A stretch of 42,409 bases of DNA from VBAS01 sp035318985 (GTDB lineage Bacteria > Bacteroidota > Bacteroidia > Chitinophagales > Chitinophagaceae), in NCBI GenBank assembly GCA_035318985.1, contig DATHDP010000120.1, positions 1-42,409 on the forward strand. Direction: 5' to 3'. The notes below the pieces were generated by a model. It was not told the DNA's origin and made no database searches. It worked only from the letters and a program-made list of their open reading frames with translations. The translations under genes were made by a program, and so were the position numbers. Shown here piece after piece: positions 1 through 8,166 of this stretch. Within the stretch, counting starts at the first letter, position 1. Each line of letters begins with the position of its first letter.

Positions 1-1
1 G

Positions 2-1135
2 CTTGAAGAAAAAGCATTATCAGGAATGGTTCCTGGCATTATGATAAGAGGAAATAAGTCTGCTGCAAAAGAAGATAAGGATCTCGGAGTAAAAGTCGAA
101 GCCAAGTATCTTGTCGGCGAATATGATATTCTTATTCTTTCCGCAAAAGAATCGTCCGGTTTAAAAACATGGCTGGAAGAAAACGGTTATAAAATTCCTG
201 CAGGTGCCGATGAAGTGTTGGAGCCTTATATTAAAAGCAATTTGAAATTCTTTGTGGTGAAAGTAAATGAAGCAGAAAAGAAAAAACTTCCGGGAAATTT
301 TCTACGTCCTATACAGATCAGTTTCACTTCTCCAAAATTTATGTTACCTATTCGTTTAGGAATGGCTAATGCAGATGGCGACCAGGATATGATCGTGTAT
401 GCATTTACAAAAAAAGGAAGAATAGAAACAACCAATTACAGAACGGTATCCTTGCCAACAGGAAAAAATATTCCATTGTTTGTAAAAAATAATTTTGGAA
501 ACTTTTATGCTAATCTTTTCCAGAACCAATGGGACAAAGAAGGTAAGGCGCTTGCCATGTTAGAATATGCATGGGATGTGAGTCCGAAGAATTTTGTGAA
601 ATGCGATCCTTGCGTGGCAACTGCGCCTTCAACCCAGGATCTTGTGCAGGCAGGTGTCTGGTGGCTCAATCGCGACTGGACAAATTATGAAGATGTGTGG
701 GATGATAATGACTACTCAGACAATGTTTACTTTACCAGGTTGCATGTACGTTATAATCGTAAATCATTCCCTCAGGACCTGATGTTCCAGGTAACACCCA
801 ATACAGATAATTACCAGGCAAGATATGTGGTTACTCATCCTGCAACTGGCGATTTTAATTGTGAAGCAGGCAAAAAATACCTGAAAGAATTAAAACAGCG
901 CAGGGCAGATGAATTGGATATGCTTACTTATTTAACAGGAAAAGGTTATAGTGATTGGGATGTAGTATCCGAACAACCAGAAGAAAAATATGTACCGAAA
1001 GAGGCGTCCTATGCATCAATTGCGCCTTCACTTCAAAACAAACCTAAAAAAGATAAAGGTATTTTAGTTGCGACACTTAGTGTTATTGGATTGGTCTCTC
1101 TCGCTGGCTTTAGACGAAAAGAAAAGAACAGTTAA
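2..1135 (+). CDS. DUF2330 domain-containing protein, 5' end missing
   Basis: The reading frame is open from base 2, upstream of the first ATG at 26, so the gene starts outside the window and its N-terminus is not visible. The visible part resembles the DUF2330 family: a stretch ending in GYKIPAGADEVLEPYIKSN followed by a FFVVKV strand, and later the LRPIQISFTSPKFMLPIRLG region. The last 25 residues form a hydrophobic segment followed by RRKEK, which looks like a C-terminal membrane anchor. The function of the family is unknown. It converges on the GH88 gene and shares a hairpin terminator with it. Confidence 0.75.
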   Translation, partial: LEEKALSGMVPGIMIRGNKSAAKEDKDLGVKVEAKYLVGEYDILILSAKESSGLKTWLEENGYKIPAGADEVLEPYIKSNLKFFVVKVNEAEKKKLPGNFLRPIQISFTSPKFMLPIRLGMANADGDQDMIVYAFTKKGRIETTNYRTVSLPTGKNIPLFVKNNFGNFYANLFQNQWDKEGKALAMLEYAWDVSPKNFVKCDPCVATAPSTQDLVQAGVWWLNRDWTNYEDVWDDNDYSDNVYFTRLHVRYNRKSFPQDLMFQVTPNTDNYQARYVVTHPATGDFNCEAGKKYLKELKQRRADELDMLTYLTGKGYSDWDVVSEQPEEKYVPKEASYASIAPSLQNKPKKDKGILVATLSVIGLVSLAGFRRKEKNS

Positions 1136-1139
1136 CACT

Positions 1140-1179
1140 TAAATAATAAGAGCTTGTAAAAACAAGCTCTTATTATTTA
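1140..1179. terminator. Bidirectional hairpin terminator between convergent genes
   Basis: An 18-bp stem (1140-1157 with 1162-1179) encloses an AAAA loop. Its AT-rich outer part supplies T-rich tracts in both directions. It lies right after the DUF2330 stop and overlaps the TAA stop codon of the GH88 gene (1177-1179 read on minus), so both transcripts probably end here. Confidence 0.85.
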
Positions 1180-2373
1180 TTTTAAGTACCAGTTTTTATA
1201 ACGAATCAGTGCTTCGATAAAATAATAATCACCATAGGTTAACGGTACGTCAACTTCTGATTTTGCCGGCAAATGGCCGACTCCATGCTTCAAAATAAAT
1301 CCTCCATTAGTGCCTACGGTTGCACGATAAGATGAAGAAAGGCCTTTAAGAATAATTACTGCTACATCCATATATTCTTTTTGTTGAGTCTTATTAGAAT
1401 ATTTTGCCAGTTCTAATAATGCCGAACAAAGGATCGCTGCTGCAGATGCATCACGATAAGTATTTGGGATATCTGTCGCATCATAATCCCAATAAGGGAT
1501 CTTATCTTCTGGCATATTTTTATGATGCAATAAAAAATTTGCAATATTAATAGCCTCGTCTAAATATTCTTTCTTCCCGGTTTCACGATACATCATTGTA
1601 AAGCCATATAAGCCCCATGATTGTCCCCTTGCCCAGGCGGATTCGTCAAATGCTCCCTGTGCGGTATATCCTTTGATTTTTTTTCCAGTGACTGTATCAT
1701 AATCGATGACATGATATGAACTGAAGTCACTCCGATAATGATTTTTTATAGTTGTATTTGCATGTGTAATGGCGACCTTATAAAAAGAGGAATCACCACT
1801 AAGCTTTGTCATCTCACACAAAAATTCAAGATTCATCATATTGTCAACGATCACGGGAAATTGCCAGCGGCTATTACTATTCCAGGATTTAATACATCCA
1901 ATGATCGGATTAAACCTTGTTGATAAGGAATGTGCACCTGTGATCATCACATTCTTGTAAGAATTTTCTTTTGTAAGACGATACCCATTTCCATAGCTGC
2001 AATACAGCATAAACCCAAGATCATGAGTGCCTGTATTATTTTTTTCTTTCTCCAATAAAGAGGTGCTGCGTATTGCTTCGGTCTTCAGACTTTCATCCTT
2101 TGTATATTCATACAAATACCATAGAGTTCCTGGATAAAAACCACTGCACCACCAATCACTTTCCGAAACAATGAGTTCATTTTTTACTGAATCATAACTG
2201 CGGGGTAACTTACCTGCAGGTAATACTTTCTGCATATGCTTATATTGCTTTACAGCTAGCTGCAGATCTTCATCTACCAGTTTTTGCATTTCCTTTTTTG
2301 ATGATTGCGAAAAGGCTTGCAAAAAATTAAACAGTACAGCAATTGTGATAAATATTTTATAGCTCCTTTTCAT
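1177..2373 (-). CDS. Glycoside hydrolase family 88, unsaturated glucuronyl hydrolase
   Basis: The 398-aa product has a Sec signal peptide ending in FSQ around residue 23. GH88 enzymes hydrolyse the unsaturated uronic acid left at the non-reducing end of oligosaccharides by polysaccharide lyases. Seen here: the THDLGF motif with candidate catalytic D118, the VDNMMNLEFL motif with the second catalytic Asp D177, and WARGQSWG (247-254), all at the spacing expected for an alpha6/alpha6 barrel. The length is normal. It lies 8 nt downstream of the L,D-transpeptidase gene on the same strand, so the two are probably co-transcribed. No SusC/SusD pair or lyase is nearby, so the polysaccharide substrate cannot be assigned; a periplasmic location is inferred. 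Confidence 0.88.
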   Translation of the reverse strand: MKRSYKIFITIAVLFNFLQAFSQSSKKEMQKLVDEDLQLAVKQYKHMQKVLPAGKLPRSYDSVKNELIVSESDWWCSGFYPGTLWYLYEYTKDESLKTEAIRSTSLLEKEKNNTGTHDLGFMLYCSYGNGYRLTKENSYKNVMITGAHSLSTRFNPIIGCIKSWNSNSRWQFPVIVDNMMNLEFLCEMTKLSGDSSFYKVAITHANTTIKNHYRSDFSSYHVIDYDTVTGKKIKGYTAQGAFDESAWARGQSWGLYGFTMMYRETGKKEYLDEAINIANFLLHHKNMPEDKIPYWDYDATDIPNTYRDASAAAILCSALLELAKYSNKTQQKEYMDVAVIILKGLSSSYRATVGTNGGFILKHGVGHLPAKSEVDVPLTYGDYYFIEALIRYKNWYLK

Positions 2374-2381
2374 CGTGACTT

Positions 2382-3989
2382 CTATTTTGCTTTTGCAAAT
2401 AATCTTTCTTTCATCTTTTTATCATGACCATAAACATCTTCGCGGAAATTTAATTTTCCATCCCTGTCAACCCATGCCGTAAAATAACCAATGAAAACAG
2501 GGATCGGTTCTTTTATAGTATAATATTGTTCTTTGCCCGCATTCATTGCCTTTGTTATTCTTAATGAATCCCATTTTGCATCATTTCTTAAAAGATATTG
2601 TGCAACTCTTTTTGGCTCACTAAGCCGAATACATCCATGACTAAAGGCTCTTTTATCTTCATTAAAAAGGCTTTTTGATGGAGTATCGTGCAGATAAATG
2701 TTATAAGTATTAGGAAACAAAAATTTAACCTGCCCAAGCGAGTTCCATGGTCCGGGTTTTTGTCTTACACTTTTTCCATTCCATTCCATATGGTGGTTCG
2801 CCAAATAATTTTTATTTCTTGCTATTCCGGGTAATATTTCCTTTTTTAATATTGAAGGGGGAACATTCCAATAAGAGCTAAAAACGACATACTTTAAATT
2901 ACCCGTAAAGATCACCGTATTATTCGCAGCCCTACCTACCACAACATTTGAGCTCCAACTATATTTCCCTTTATCATATACATGCAACCGAAACTCCGGA
3001 ATATTCACCAACAAGTAGTCCGTGGATGGTTCTTTTGGCAACCAACGAATCCGTTCCATATTTATTAATATCTGGTGTAATCTTTCTTCTATAGGTCGGT
3101 TCATTTCATTTAAAAGCGATATTGTGATAATGCCGTCTTCTTTAAAACCATAACGTTTTTCAAAACTTCTTACTGCCCCTTCTAATTCTTTTGTAAAAGT
3201 TGCTGTAGTATCTTCTTTGGCCAGGTCTCCTGTTAGAAACAATCTTTTCTTAATTAGCGATAACAAGGCTGAAGTATCATTTAACTTATAGCTTTTCTTA
3301 TCTGGTTTCATAAATGACCAGCTACCATTTTTTTCTATCTCATAATATTTAAGCAGGTAGTCCTTTAATAGATCGTACTGCCGGTTTATGGGTTCGAGTT
3401 CCTTTAAATTTTTACCCTTGCTGGACAATAGAGAATCAAGTAATGCAGAGGGATCAATTTTTTTCCTTGGAATAAACCAATCTAATTCATGTGCATCAAG
3501 TTGGTTGCTTCCCTGGTAAGCTCTTCTTGTATAGCGAAAAAATTGCCCGGTCAAAAGCAACTCCATATTTAATACAATGCTGTCATTAATATTATAATTG
3601 AAGTTCCCGCTCCACAAAGAATCATATAATTGTTCAAATGAATAATTTCTTAAAGCAGAGTCCTGCGAATAGCTGATGTACTCTTTATACGCCACATAAA
3701 AAGAAGAGGCGTAATCGGCCATGCCTTCTTTAAAAAACCATGCATATTGATAATTGCGGGAATTATAGAAATTCCGCATTCTTCTTTTAATTGAATCATG
3801 AAACTGTTGTTTAACAAGAAATTTTTCCATTTGCAGGCTGTCAAAAAATATTTCGCTGTAGGAGGTTCCTAATTTTATAGAAGTGTCCCTCGATGTTGCC
3901 GGGGTTTGGGCCTGTGCTTCGTTGCCGCTTTGCTTGCAACTAGAACATGTTATGATGATTACTGAGGAAAAAAGGAGTATTTTTTTCAT
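2382..3989 (-). CDS. L,D-transpeptidase, YcbB/LdtD type (YkuD domain)
   Basis: The 535-aa product cross-links peptidoglycan stems (3-3 links) or attaches proteins to them. The N-terminus is hydrophobic and ends in ITCSSC, a relaxed lipobox with C18, so a lipoprotein is likely. A large N-terminal helical scaffold is followed by a peptidoglycan-binding-like segment (about 265-300, FEKRYGFKEDGIIT) and the catalytic YkuD domain (about 322-490). The active-site motif HGCIRL holds H451 and nucleophile C453, and an upstream LHDTP gives H434. This order and length match LdtD/YcbB enzymes of Bacteroidota. It is the first gene of a two-gene unit with GH88. The start at 3989 gives a clean signal sequence. 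Confidence 0.9.
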   Translation of the reverse strand: MKKILLFSSVIIITCSSCKQSGNEAQAQTPATSRDTSIKLGTSYSEIFFDSLQMEKFLVKQQFHDSIKRRMRNFYNSRNYQYAWFFKEGMADYASSFYVAYKEYISYSQDSALRNYSFEQLYDSLWSGNFNYNINDSIVLNMELLLTGQFFRYTRRAYQGSNQLDAHELDWFIPRKKIDPSALLDSLLSSKGKNLKELEPINRQYDLLKDYLLKYYEIEKNGSWSFMKPDKKSYKLNDTSALLSLIKKRLFLTGDLAKEDTTATFTKELEGAVRSFEKRYGFKEDGIITISLLNEMNRPIEERLHQILINMERIRWLPKEPSTDYLLVNIPEFRLHVYDKGKYSWSSNVVVGRAANNTVIFTGNLKYVVFSSYWNVPPSILKKEILPGIARNKNYLANHHMEWNGKSVRQKPGPWNSLGQVKFLFPNTYNIYLHDTPSKSLFNEDKRAFSHGCIRLSEPKRVAQYLLRNDAKWDSLRITKAMNAGKEQYYTIKEPIPVFIGYFTAWVDRDGKLNFREDVYGHDKKMKERLFAKAK

Positions 3990-4119
3990 GGTTAATGGTT
4001 TCCTTTATGATGTAAATTAATTCAAATACAAGACGTAACGGGAGGTCGAATAAAAAATAAATCGAAAGATTTTAGTTGCTCTTTTCGGGTTATCTTGCAC
4101 TCCCAAATTCTAAATTTTT

Positions 4120-4602
4120 ATGGAGTATAGTAAACTTGTTGCGGTTACCGGTCTTCCGGGATTATTTGAGCTGATCAGCAGTCGCGGAGATGGTGCTGTT
4201 GTACGTTCACTTGATGATAATAAAACTCAGTTCATTTCCGGCCGTGTGCATAATTTTTCTCACCTCGAAAGCATAGAGGTTTATACACAAAGAGACAATG
4301 TGAACCTGGTAGATGTTTTTAATGCCATGGAAAAAGACGGCGGTTCTTTGCCGGATGCAAAAAGTAATGATGCTGTAAAAAAGTATTTCGAAAAAATTTA
4401 TCCTGAAATGGATTTTGAAAGAGTGTACGGCAGCGATATGAAAAAGATGGTGAAATGGTTTGAGTCATTGAAAAACCATAACATAGAAATAAAACTTTCT
4501 GAACTACCTGAAGAAACAGAAGAGGCCGTTGAAGAAGTTAAGGAAGAGCCGGTCGCTGAAGCAAAGCCTAAAAAGAGAGCTGCTAAAAAGAAATCCGAAT
4601 AA
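4120..4602 (+). CDS. DUF5606 domain-containing protein
   Basis: The 160-aa protein has no signal peptide and is probably cytoplasmic. Residues 1-125 resemble the DUF5606 family found in Bacteroidota, beginning SKLVAVTGLPGLFEL and containing GDGAVVRSLDD and RVYGSDMKKM. The last 35 residues are charged and low in complexity: an acidic Glu-rich stretch followed by a lysine/alanine-rich basic tail (KPKKRAAKKK), typical of a disordered tail that might contact nucleic acid or ribosome. Biochemical function is unknown. A possible promoter with TATCTTGC lies about 24 nt upstream of the ATG. It is read in the same direction as the M3 peptidase, with a 93-nt gap. Confidence 0.85.
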   Translation: MEYSKLVAVTGLPGLFELISSRGDGAVVRSLDDNKTQFISGRVHNFSHLESIEVYTQRDNVNLVDVFNAMEKDGGSLPDAKSNDAVKKYFEKIYPEMDFERVYGSDMKKMVKWFESLKNHNIEIKLSELPEETEEAVEEVKEEPVAEAKPKKRAAKKKSE

Positions 4603-4633
4603 TTTTTTTAATACTCAGATCACCGATAGTTTG

Positions 4634-4681
4634 CTAATGTGAGAATGATGCTGGCCCCTGATTTGCATATTAGCACATTAG
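4634..4681. repeat. Inverted repeat upstream of the M3 peptidase
   Basis: CTAATGTG (4634-4641) and CACATTAG (4674-4681) are perfect inverted copies separated by 32 nt, in the gap between DUF5606 and the peptidase. The inner part (gatttgcatattagc) is partly related to the arms. It may be a weak hairpin or a degenerate interspersed repeat. No T tract follows, so it is not a normal terminator. Confidence 0.45.
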
Positions 4682-4695
4682 TAAATTAGTATACT

Positions 4696-6420
4696 ATGTA
4701 TTCTGCCGATATAAAAAAACTTCCCCGTCATTTTTTACCAAAGGATTTTACTGTTACTACCTGGGAAAAGCTGGAGCCTTTTTTCATTGATCTACTTGAA
4801 AGAAAATTAGACTCAAAAGAAGACCTGGAGCAATGGTTAAAAGATATAAGTGAGTTGGAAGCTGTTTTAAGTGAAGATGGTTGCTGGCGGCAAATAAAGA
4901 TGACATGTGATACGGAGAATAAAGAGCTTGAAGAAGCTTTTACTTTTTTCATGATGGAGATCCAGCCCAAAGCACAGCCGTACGCTGACAAGCTGAATAA
5001 AAAGCTTATCAATTGTCTCTTTACAAAAAAACTTGATCAACAAAAATTTTTTACATACCTGCGTACAGTAAAGAAAAATATTGATCTTTTCCGCGAAGAA
5101 AATATTCCGATAAATGCAGAGATGAGTGTTATGCAGCAACAATATGGCGTCATTTCAGGTAAAATGACAATCGAGGTTGATGGAAAAGAATACACATTAC
5201 AACAGGCAGCAAAATTCCTGGAGAATAACGACAGGAAATTAAGAGAATCAGTTTACAGAAAAGTTGGCGACAGGCGGCTAATGGATAAAGAAAGTCTGAA
5301 CAAACTATTTTCCTCTCTTATTGAAAAGCGTCATCGCATTGCCGTAAATGCAGGATTTGCAAATTACCGTGATTATAAGTTTACCGAAATGGGTCGCTTT
5401 GATTACAAGCCAGAAGATTGTTTTCAATTTCACCAGGCAGTAAAAGAAAAAATATTACCGCTGGTAAATGAGATCTATGAAAGAAAGAAAAAAAGACTTG
5501 GTGTAGATACATTGCGGCCATGGGACCTGGAAGCTCATCCTGTAGATGAAAAGGCGTTGAACCCTTTTAAATCCGGTGATGAGTTGGTCGAGAAATCAAT
5601 TCAATGTTTTAATGAACTGAAACCATTCTTTGGCGATTGCTTAAATAAAATGAAAGCAATGGGCCATCTTGATCTTGACAGCAGAAAAGGAAAAGCACCT
5701 GGTGGATATAATTGTCCTTTAGCTGAAAGCGGAGCTCCTTTTATTTTTATGAATGCTGCTGGGCAAATGGATGATGTAACAACGATGGTGCATGAAGGCG
5801 GCCACGCAGTTCATTCTTTTCTTGCTCATGAACTTGAACTGACGGCTTTCAAAGAATACCCGATGGAAATTGCCGAGGTTGCAAGTATGGCTATGGAACT
5901 TTTCTCAATGGATAACTGGCATGTGTTTTTCAGATCCGAAGAAGAATTAAAACAAGCCAAAGAACACCAGCTTGAAAGAGTGATAACAATATTTCCATGG
6001 ATAGCCACTATTGATAAATTCCAGCATTGGTTATATGAAAACCCTAATCATTCTGATGAAGAAAGATCGAATAAATGGGTTGATATTTTTACTGAGTTCA
6101 CTTCACCCGTTCTTGATGTTTCCGGTTTAGAAGAATACCGCAGGTATTTTTGGCAAAAGCAACTCCATCTTTTTGAAGTGCCGTTTTATTATATAGAATA
6201 TGGTATTGCGCAACTTGGTGCCATCGGCCTTTGGAAACAGTTTAAAGAAAACAAGGATCAGGCTCTTAATAATTATATAACTGCACTTTCCCAGGGCGGC
6301 ACAAGAACTTTACCTGAGCTTTTTAAGTCTGCAGGGCTTCATTTTGATTTTTCCCCTTCTGTAGTTGGCACTTTAATGTCTTTTGTACACGCAGAAATGC
6401 AGGCCTTAACAAAAGAATAA
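4696..6420 (+). CDS. M3 family oligoendopeptidase (PepF-like zinc peptidase)
   Basis: The 574-aa cytoplasmic protein (no signal peptide) matches M3 oligoendopeptidases, which cut short peptides during intracellular peptide turnover. The zinc site is MVHEGGHAVHSF, with H366, E367 and H370. The third ligand is probably E394 in EIAEVASMAMELF, 28 residues on, as in thimet-type peptidases. The N-terminal helical domain (about 1-200) and the catalytic domain are both complete and the length is normal. The gene is followed by a small hairpin and faces the Fur-family gene. Confidence 0.92.
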   Translation: MYSADIKKLPRHFLPKDFTVTTWEKLEPFFIDLLERKLDSKEDLEQWLKDISELEAVLSEDGCWRQIKMTCDTENKELEEAFTFFMMEIQPKAQPYADKLNKKLINCLFTKKLDQQKFFTYLRTVKKNIDLFREENIPINAEMSVMQQQYGVISGKMTIEVDGKEYTLQQAAKFLENNDRKLRESVYRKVGDRRLMDKESLNKLFSSLIEKRHRIAVNAGFANYRDYKFTEMGRFDYKPEDCFQFHQAVKEKILPLVNEIYERKKKRLGVDTLRPWDLEAHPVDEKALNPFKSGDELVEKSIQCFNELKPFFGDCLNKMKAMGHLDLDSRKGKAPGGYNCPLAESGAPFIFMNAAGQMDDVTTMVHEGGHAVHSFLAHELELTAFKEYPMEIAEVASMAMELFSMDNWHVFFRSEEELKQAKEHQLERVITIFPWIATIDKFQHWLYENPNHSDEERSNKWVDIFTEFTSPVLDVSGLEEYRRYFWQKQLHLFEVPFYYIEYGIAQLGAIGLWKQFKENKDQALNNYITALSQGGTRTLPELFKSAGLHFDFSPSVVGTLMSFVHAEMQALTKE

Positions 6421-6426
6421 TGGAAA

Positions 6427-6444
6427 ATACCACAAACGTGGTAT
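6427..6444 (+). terminator. Small hairpin just after the M3 peptidase stop
   Basis: ATACCAC (6427-6433) pairs with GTGGTAT (6438-6444) around an AAAC loop, 7 nt after the stop codon. A run of six T residues follows 6 nt later (after gccac). The distance makes it a weak intrinsic terminator candidate. Confidence 0.5.
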
Positions 6445-6496
6445 GCCACTTTTTTGGATTACACTTAATTCTCGTTTTACTTTACGTAAGAATAGA

Positions 6497-6515
6497 AAAT
6501 GCAATAATTGCATTT
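6497..6515. promoter_or_regulatory. 9-1-9 inverted repeat resembling a Fur-family box
   Basis: AAATGCAAT-A-ATTGCATTT is a perfect 9-1-9 palindrome. Its AATAATT core matches the AATnATT core known from Fur, Zur and PerR boxes. It lies in a convergent gap about 60 nt past the 3' end of the Fur-family gene, where no promoter is needed, so an operator role is uncertain. Confidence 0.4.
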
Positions 6516-6544
6516 CAACATAGCTACTAATCAGAGCCTTAACC

Positions 6545-6581
6545 TAAGTCCCCTTGTTTCCACACGGGGGCTTACTTTTTT
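6545..6581 (+). terminator. Intrinsic terminator overlapping the fur 3' end
   Basis: TAAGTCCCC (6545-6553) pairs with GGGGGCTTA (6566-6574), nine pairs with one G-T wobble, followed by C and seven T residues. It would stop plus-strand transcripts coming from the M3 peptidase. The right arm contains the stop codon of the Fur-family gene. Confidence 0.75.
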
Positions 6582-6994
6582 TGGCAAGCGCCGCAAACGC
6601 CATTCACTACTATCTCAACATTATTTGCTAAATATTCTTTCGGAAGTTTAACTGATGGGATCACAAAATCTTCAAGACATTCTGTTTTGCCACAAACAGA
6701 ACAAATAAAGTGATAATGATTATCATGATGATGGCCTTCAAAACAATCATTCTTACATAAGGCATATTTTACAGAATTGTCGGCGGTGGGAATTGTATGC
6801 AGTATTCCTTTTTCAACGAATGTTTGCAAAGTGCGGTAAACAGTTACACGATCAAATCGTTCACCAGCTTTATGTTCTATATCCGCATGTGCAAGAGCCC
6901 TTGTGTTGGTTAAAAAAAGATTGAGGATCTTTTCGCGACTTTCCGTTACACTAAGTTGGTTGCGGCGAAGAATATCATGAACCTTTGTGTTCAT
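6572..6994 (-). CDS. Fur-family metal-responsive transcriptional regulator
   Basis: The 140-aa protein has the Fur layout: an N-terminal winged helix (about 1-75, with SVTESREKIL and the recognition segment FDRVTVYRTL) and a C-terminal dimer/metal domain. The metal-rich segment contains C80, C84, three His in GHHHDNHYH, the C98-x2-C101 pair and the C134-x2-C137 pair, the latter two being the usual structural zinc site. The family includes Fur (iron), Zur (zinc) and PerR (peroxide). The SCO and MerC neighbours and many Cys/His ligands make zinc or another thiophilic metal plausible, but the metal cannot be decided by sight. It begins 5 nt after the SCO gene ends, so the two form an operon. Confidence 0.9.
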   Translation of the reverse strand: MNTKVHDILRRNQLSVTESREKILNLFLTNTRALAHADIEHKAGERFDRVTVYRTLQTFVEKGILHTIPTADNSVKYALCKNDCFEGHHHDNHYHFICSVCGKTECLEDFVIPSVKLPKEYLANNVEIVVNGVCGACQKK

Positions 6995-6999
6995 AAAAA

Positions 7000-7611
7000 T
7001 TATTTTTCTTTCAACAAAACTTCTATCTCATTTATCATTCTTTCCACATCCTTTCTCTCATTGCCTTCATAAATATTTCTAACGTTGCCTTTTTTGTCTA
7101 CCAATGAAAAAAACTGGGAATGAAGAAAATCTACTTCGTTGCTTAATGGGTTATTATTAGGGTCATCAATTTTATAGCTATGCCTGGCTTGTCGATAAAG
7201 ACTATCCTTTGTGCCTGTAAGAAATATCCATTTATCCGTATCAACATTCATTGAATCGGCATATTTTTTTAATGTTGCTGCAGAATCTGTAGCGGGGTCA
7301 CTCGTATGAGAAAGTATAAGAAAGTCTTTTTCATTTTTAAACCGATCATACACTATTCTCATATTCGCATGCATTATCGGGCACCAGCTTTTGCAGGTTG
7401 TAAAAAAATATTCAGCAACAAAAACTTTCCCCGCTACATCTTGTTCTGTTACTTTTTTTCCATCCTGGTTAGTAAATGCAAAAGGCAAAACTCTGCCGAT
7501 AGGCGGAAGTCTTGATTTACCAAAACCCGGTATTAGCTGGCTCATCGTATAATAAAAACCAATGACCAACAAAAAGAAAAAAATAATAATAAAAACTGTT
7601 TTCCTTCTCAT
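7000..7611 (-). CDS. SCO family protein (SCO1/SenC, thioredoxin-like copper protein)
   Basis: The 203-aa protein has an N-terminal membrane anchor (about 5-25) and an exported thioredoxin fold. SCO proteins bind copper and help assemble the CuA site of cytochrome c oxidase or act as thiol reductases. The CxxxC metal motif is TTCKSWCPIM (C73, C77) and the distal histidine is H164 in DFLHSQFF, so all three copper ligands are present. It is the first gene of a pair with the Fur-family regulator (5-nt gap) and is divergent from the MerC-like gene. No oxidase genes are in the window. Confidence 0.9.
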   Translation of the reverse strand: MRRKTVFIIIFFFLLVIGFYYTMSQLIPGFGKSRLPPIGRVLPFAFTNQDGKKVTEQDVAGKVFVAEYFFTTCKSWCPIMHANMRIVYDRFKNEKDFLILSHTSDPATDSAATLKKYADSMNVDTDKWIFLTGTKDSLYRQARHSYKIDDPNNNPLSNEVDFLHSQFFSLVDKKGNVRNIYEGNERKDVERMINEIEVLLKEK

Positions 7612-7658
7612 AATGTGAATCCAAAATTACTCATGATCGGACCGATATGTTTCGATAG

Positions 7659-7666
7659 CAAAGATA
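7659..7666 (-). promoter_or_regulatory. -7 promoter element for the SCO-fur operon
   Basis: On the minus strand this reads TATCTTTG, a perfect match to the Bacteroidota -7 consensus TAnnTTTG, 47 nt upstream of the SCO ATG. The -33 position does not match TTTG well and lies within the inverted repeat at 7676-7690. Confidence 0.6.
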
Positions 7667-7673
7667 ATTATAT

Positions 7674-7704
7674 TTTGCAACATAGTTGCACTGGGTTATC
7701 TTTG
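7674..7704 (+). promoter_or_regulatory. Consensus Bacteroidota promoter of the MerC-like gene
   Basis: TTTG (7674-7677), exactly 19 nt, then TATCTTTG (7697-7704) matches the known Bacteroidota sigma-factor consensus TTTG-N19-TAnnTTTG. The ATG follows at 7711, so the transcript has almost no 5' leader. Confidence 0.8.
7676..7690. promoter_or_regulatory. Probable Fur-family operator in the divergent SCO-fur / MerC promoter
   Basis: TGCAAC-ATA-GTTGCA is a perfect 6-3-6 inverted repeat of 15 bp, the overall size of a classical 7-1-7 Fur/Zur box. It fills part of the spacer between the -33 and -7 elements of the MerC promoter and covers the -33 region of the SCO-fur promoter, so one bound repressor could block both. 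Autoregulation by the neighbouring Fur-family protein is inferred. Confidence 0.55.
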
Positions 7705-7710
7705 CAGTCC

Positions 7711-8103
7711 ATGAAAATTCAAATCAATTGGAATGCACTTGGTGTATCAGCAGGATTGGCTTGCGCTATTCATTGTGCTTTGTTACCTCTCCTGATCAGC
7801 TCATTGCCCTTATTCGGAATTAACCTTCTCGATAATATTTATTTTGAAGCAGCCATGATCCTAATCGCTCTTTTAATTGGTGGCTTTACTTTATGGCATG
7901 GATACAAAAAGCATCATCACAAACTTTCTCCTTTATTTTTATTTATTCCCGGAATGTTATTATTGGCAATAAAACATTTTTTTACCGACTATATATTTTG
8001 GCTGATCATTCCGTCTTCAATTCTAATCATACTTGCTTATTATTTGAATTGGACATTTTGCCGCCAGGCAAAGCATTGTCATAGCACCGACTGCAATCAT
8101 TAA
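7711..8103 (+). CDS. MerC domain-containing membrane protein
   Basis: The 130-aa protein has about four membrane helices. The first holds the MerC-like metal motif LACAIHCALLPLL with two cysteines, and the C-terminus is a metal-ligand-rich tail (FCRQAKHCHSTDCNH). MerC was first known as a mercuric-ion transporter; MerC-domain proteins of Bacteroidota occur without mercury resistance genes and their substrate is not settled. The ATG at 7711 was chosen over an in-frame start at 7615 because the consensus promoter ends at 7704. It is divergent from SCO-fur and shares the inverted-repeat operator, suggesting control by the same metal. Confidence 0.85.
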   Translation: MKIQINWNALGVSAGLACAIHCALLPLLISSLPLFGINLLDNIYFEAAMILIALLIGGFTLWHGYKKHHHKLSPLFLFIPGMLLLAIKHFFTDYIFWLIIPSSILIILAYYLNWTFCRQAKHCHSTDCNH

Positions 8104-8166
8104 ATCTTTCCAGGGCTTTATTATTCGAAACTCTTTTTGATTACCTTGAAGGTCAATTAAAAACTT

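Noticed and set aside
26..1135. ATG at 26 as the start of the DUF2330 gene
   Set aside because: The frame is open upstream to the window edge and the family has a further N-terminal part, so this is an internal Met.
4634..4681. Inverted repeat before the M3 gene as a terminator of DUF5606
   Set aside because: The loop is 32 nt, the stem only 8 bp and no T tract follows.
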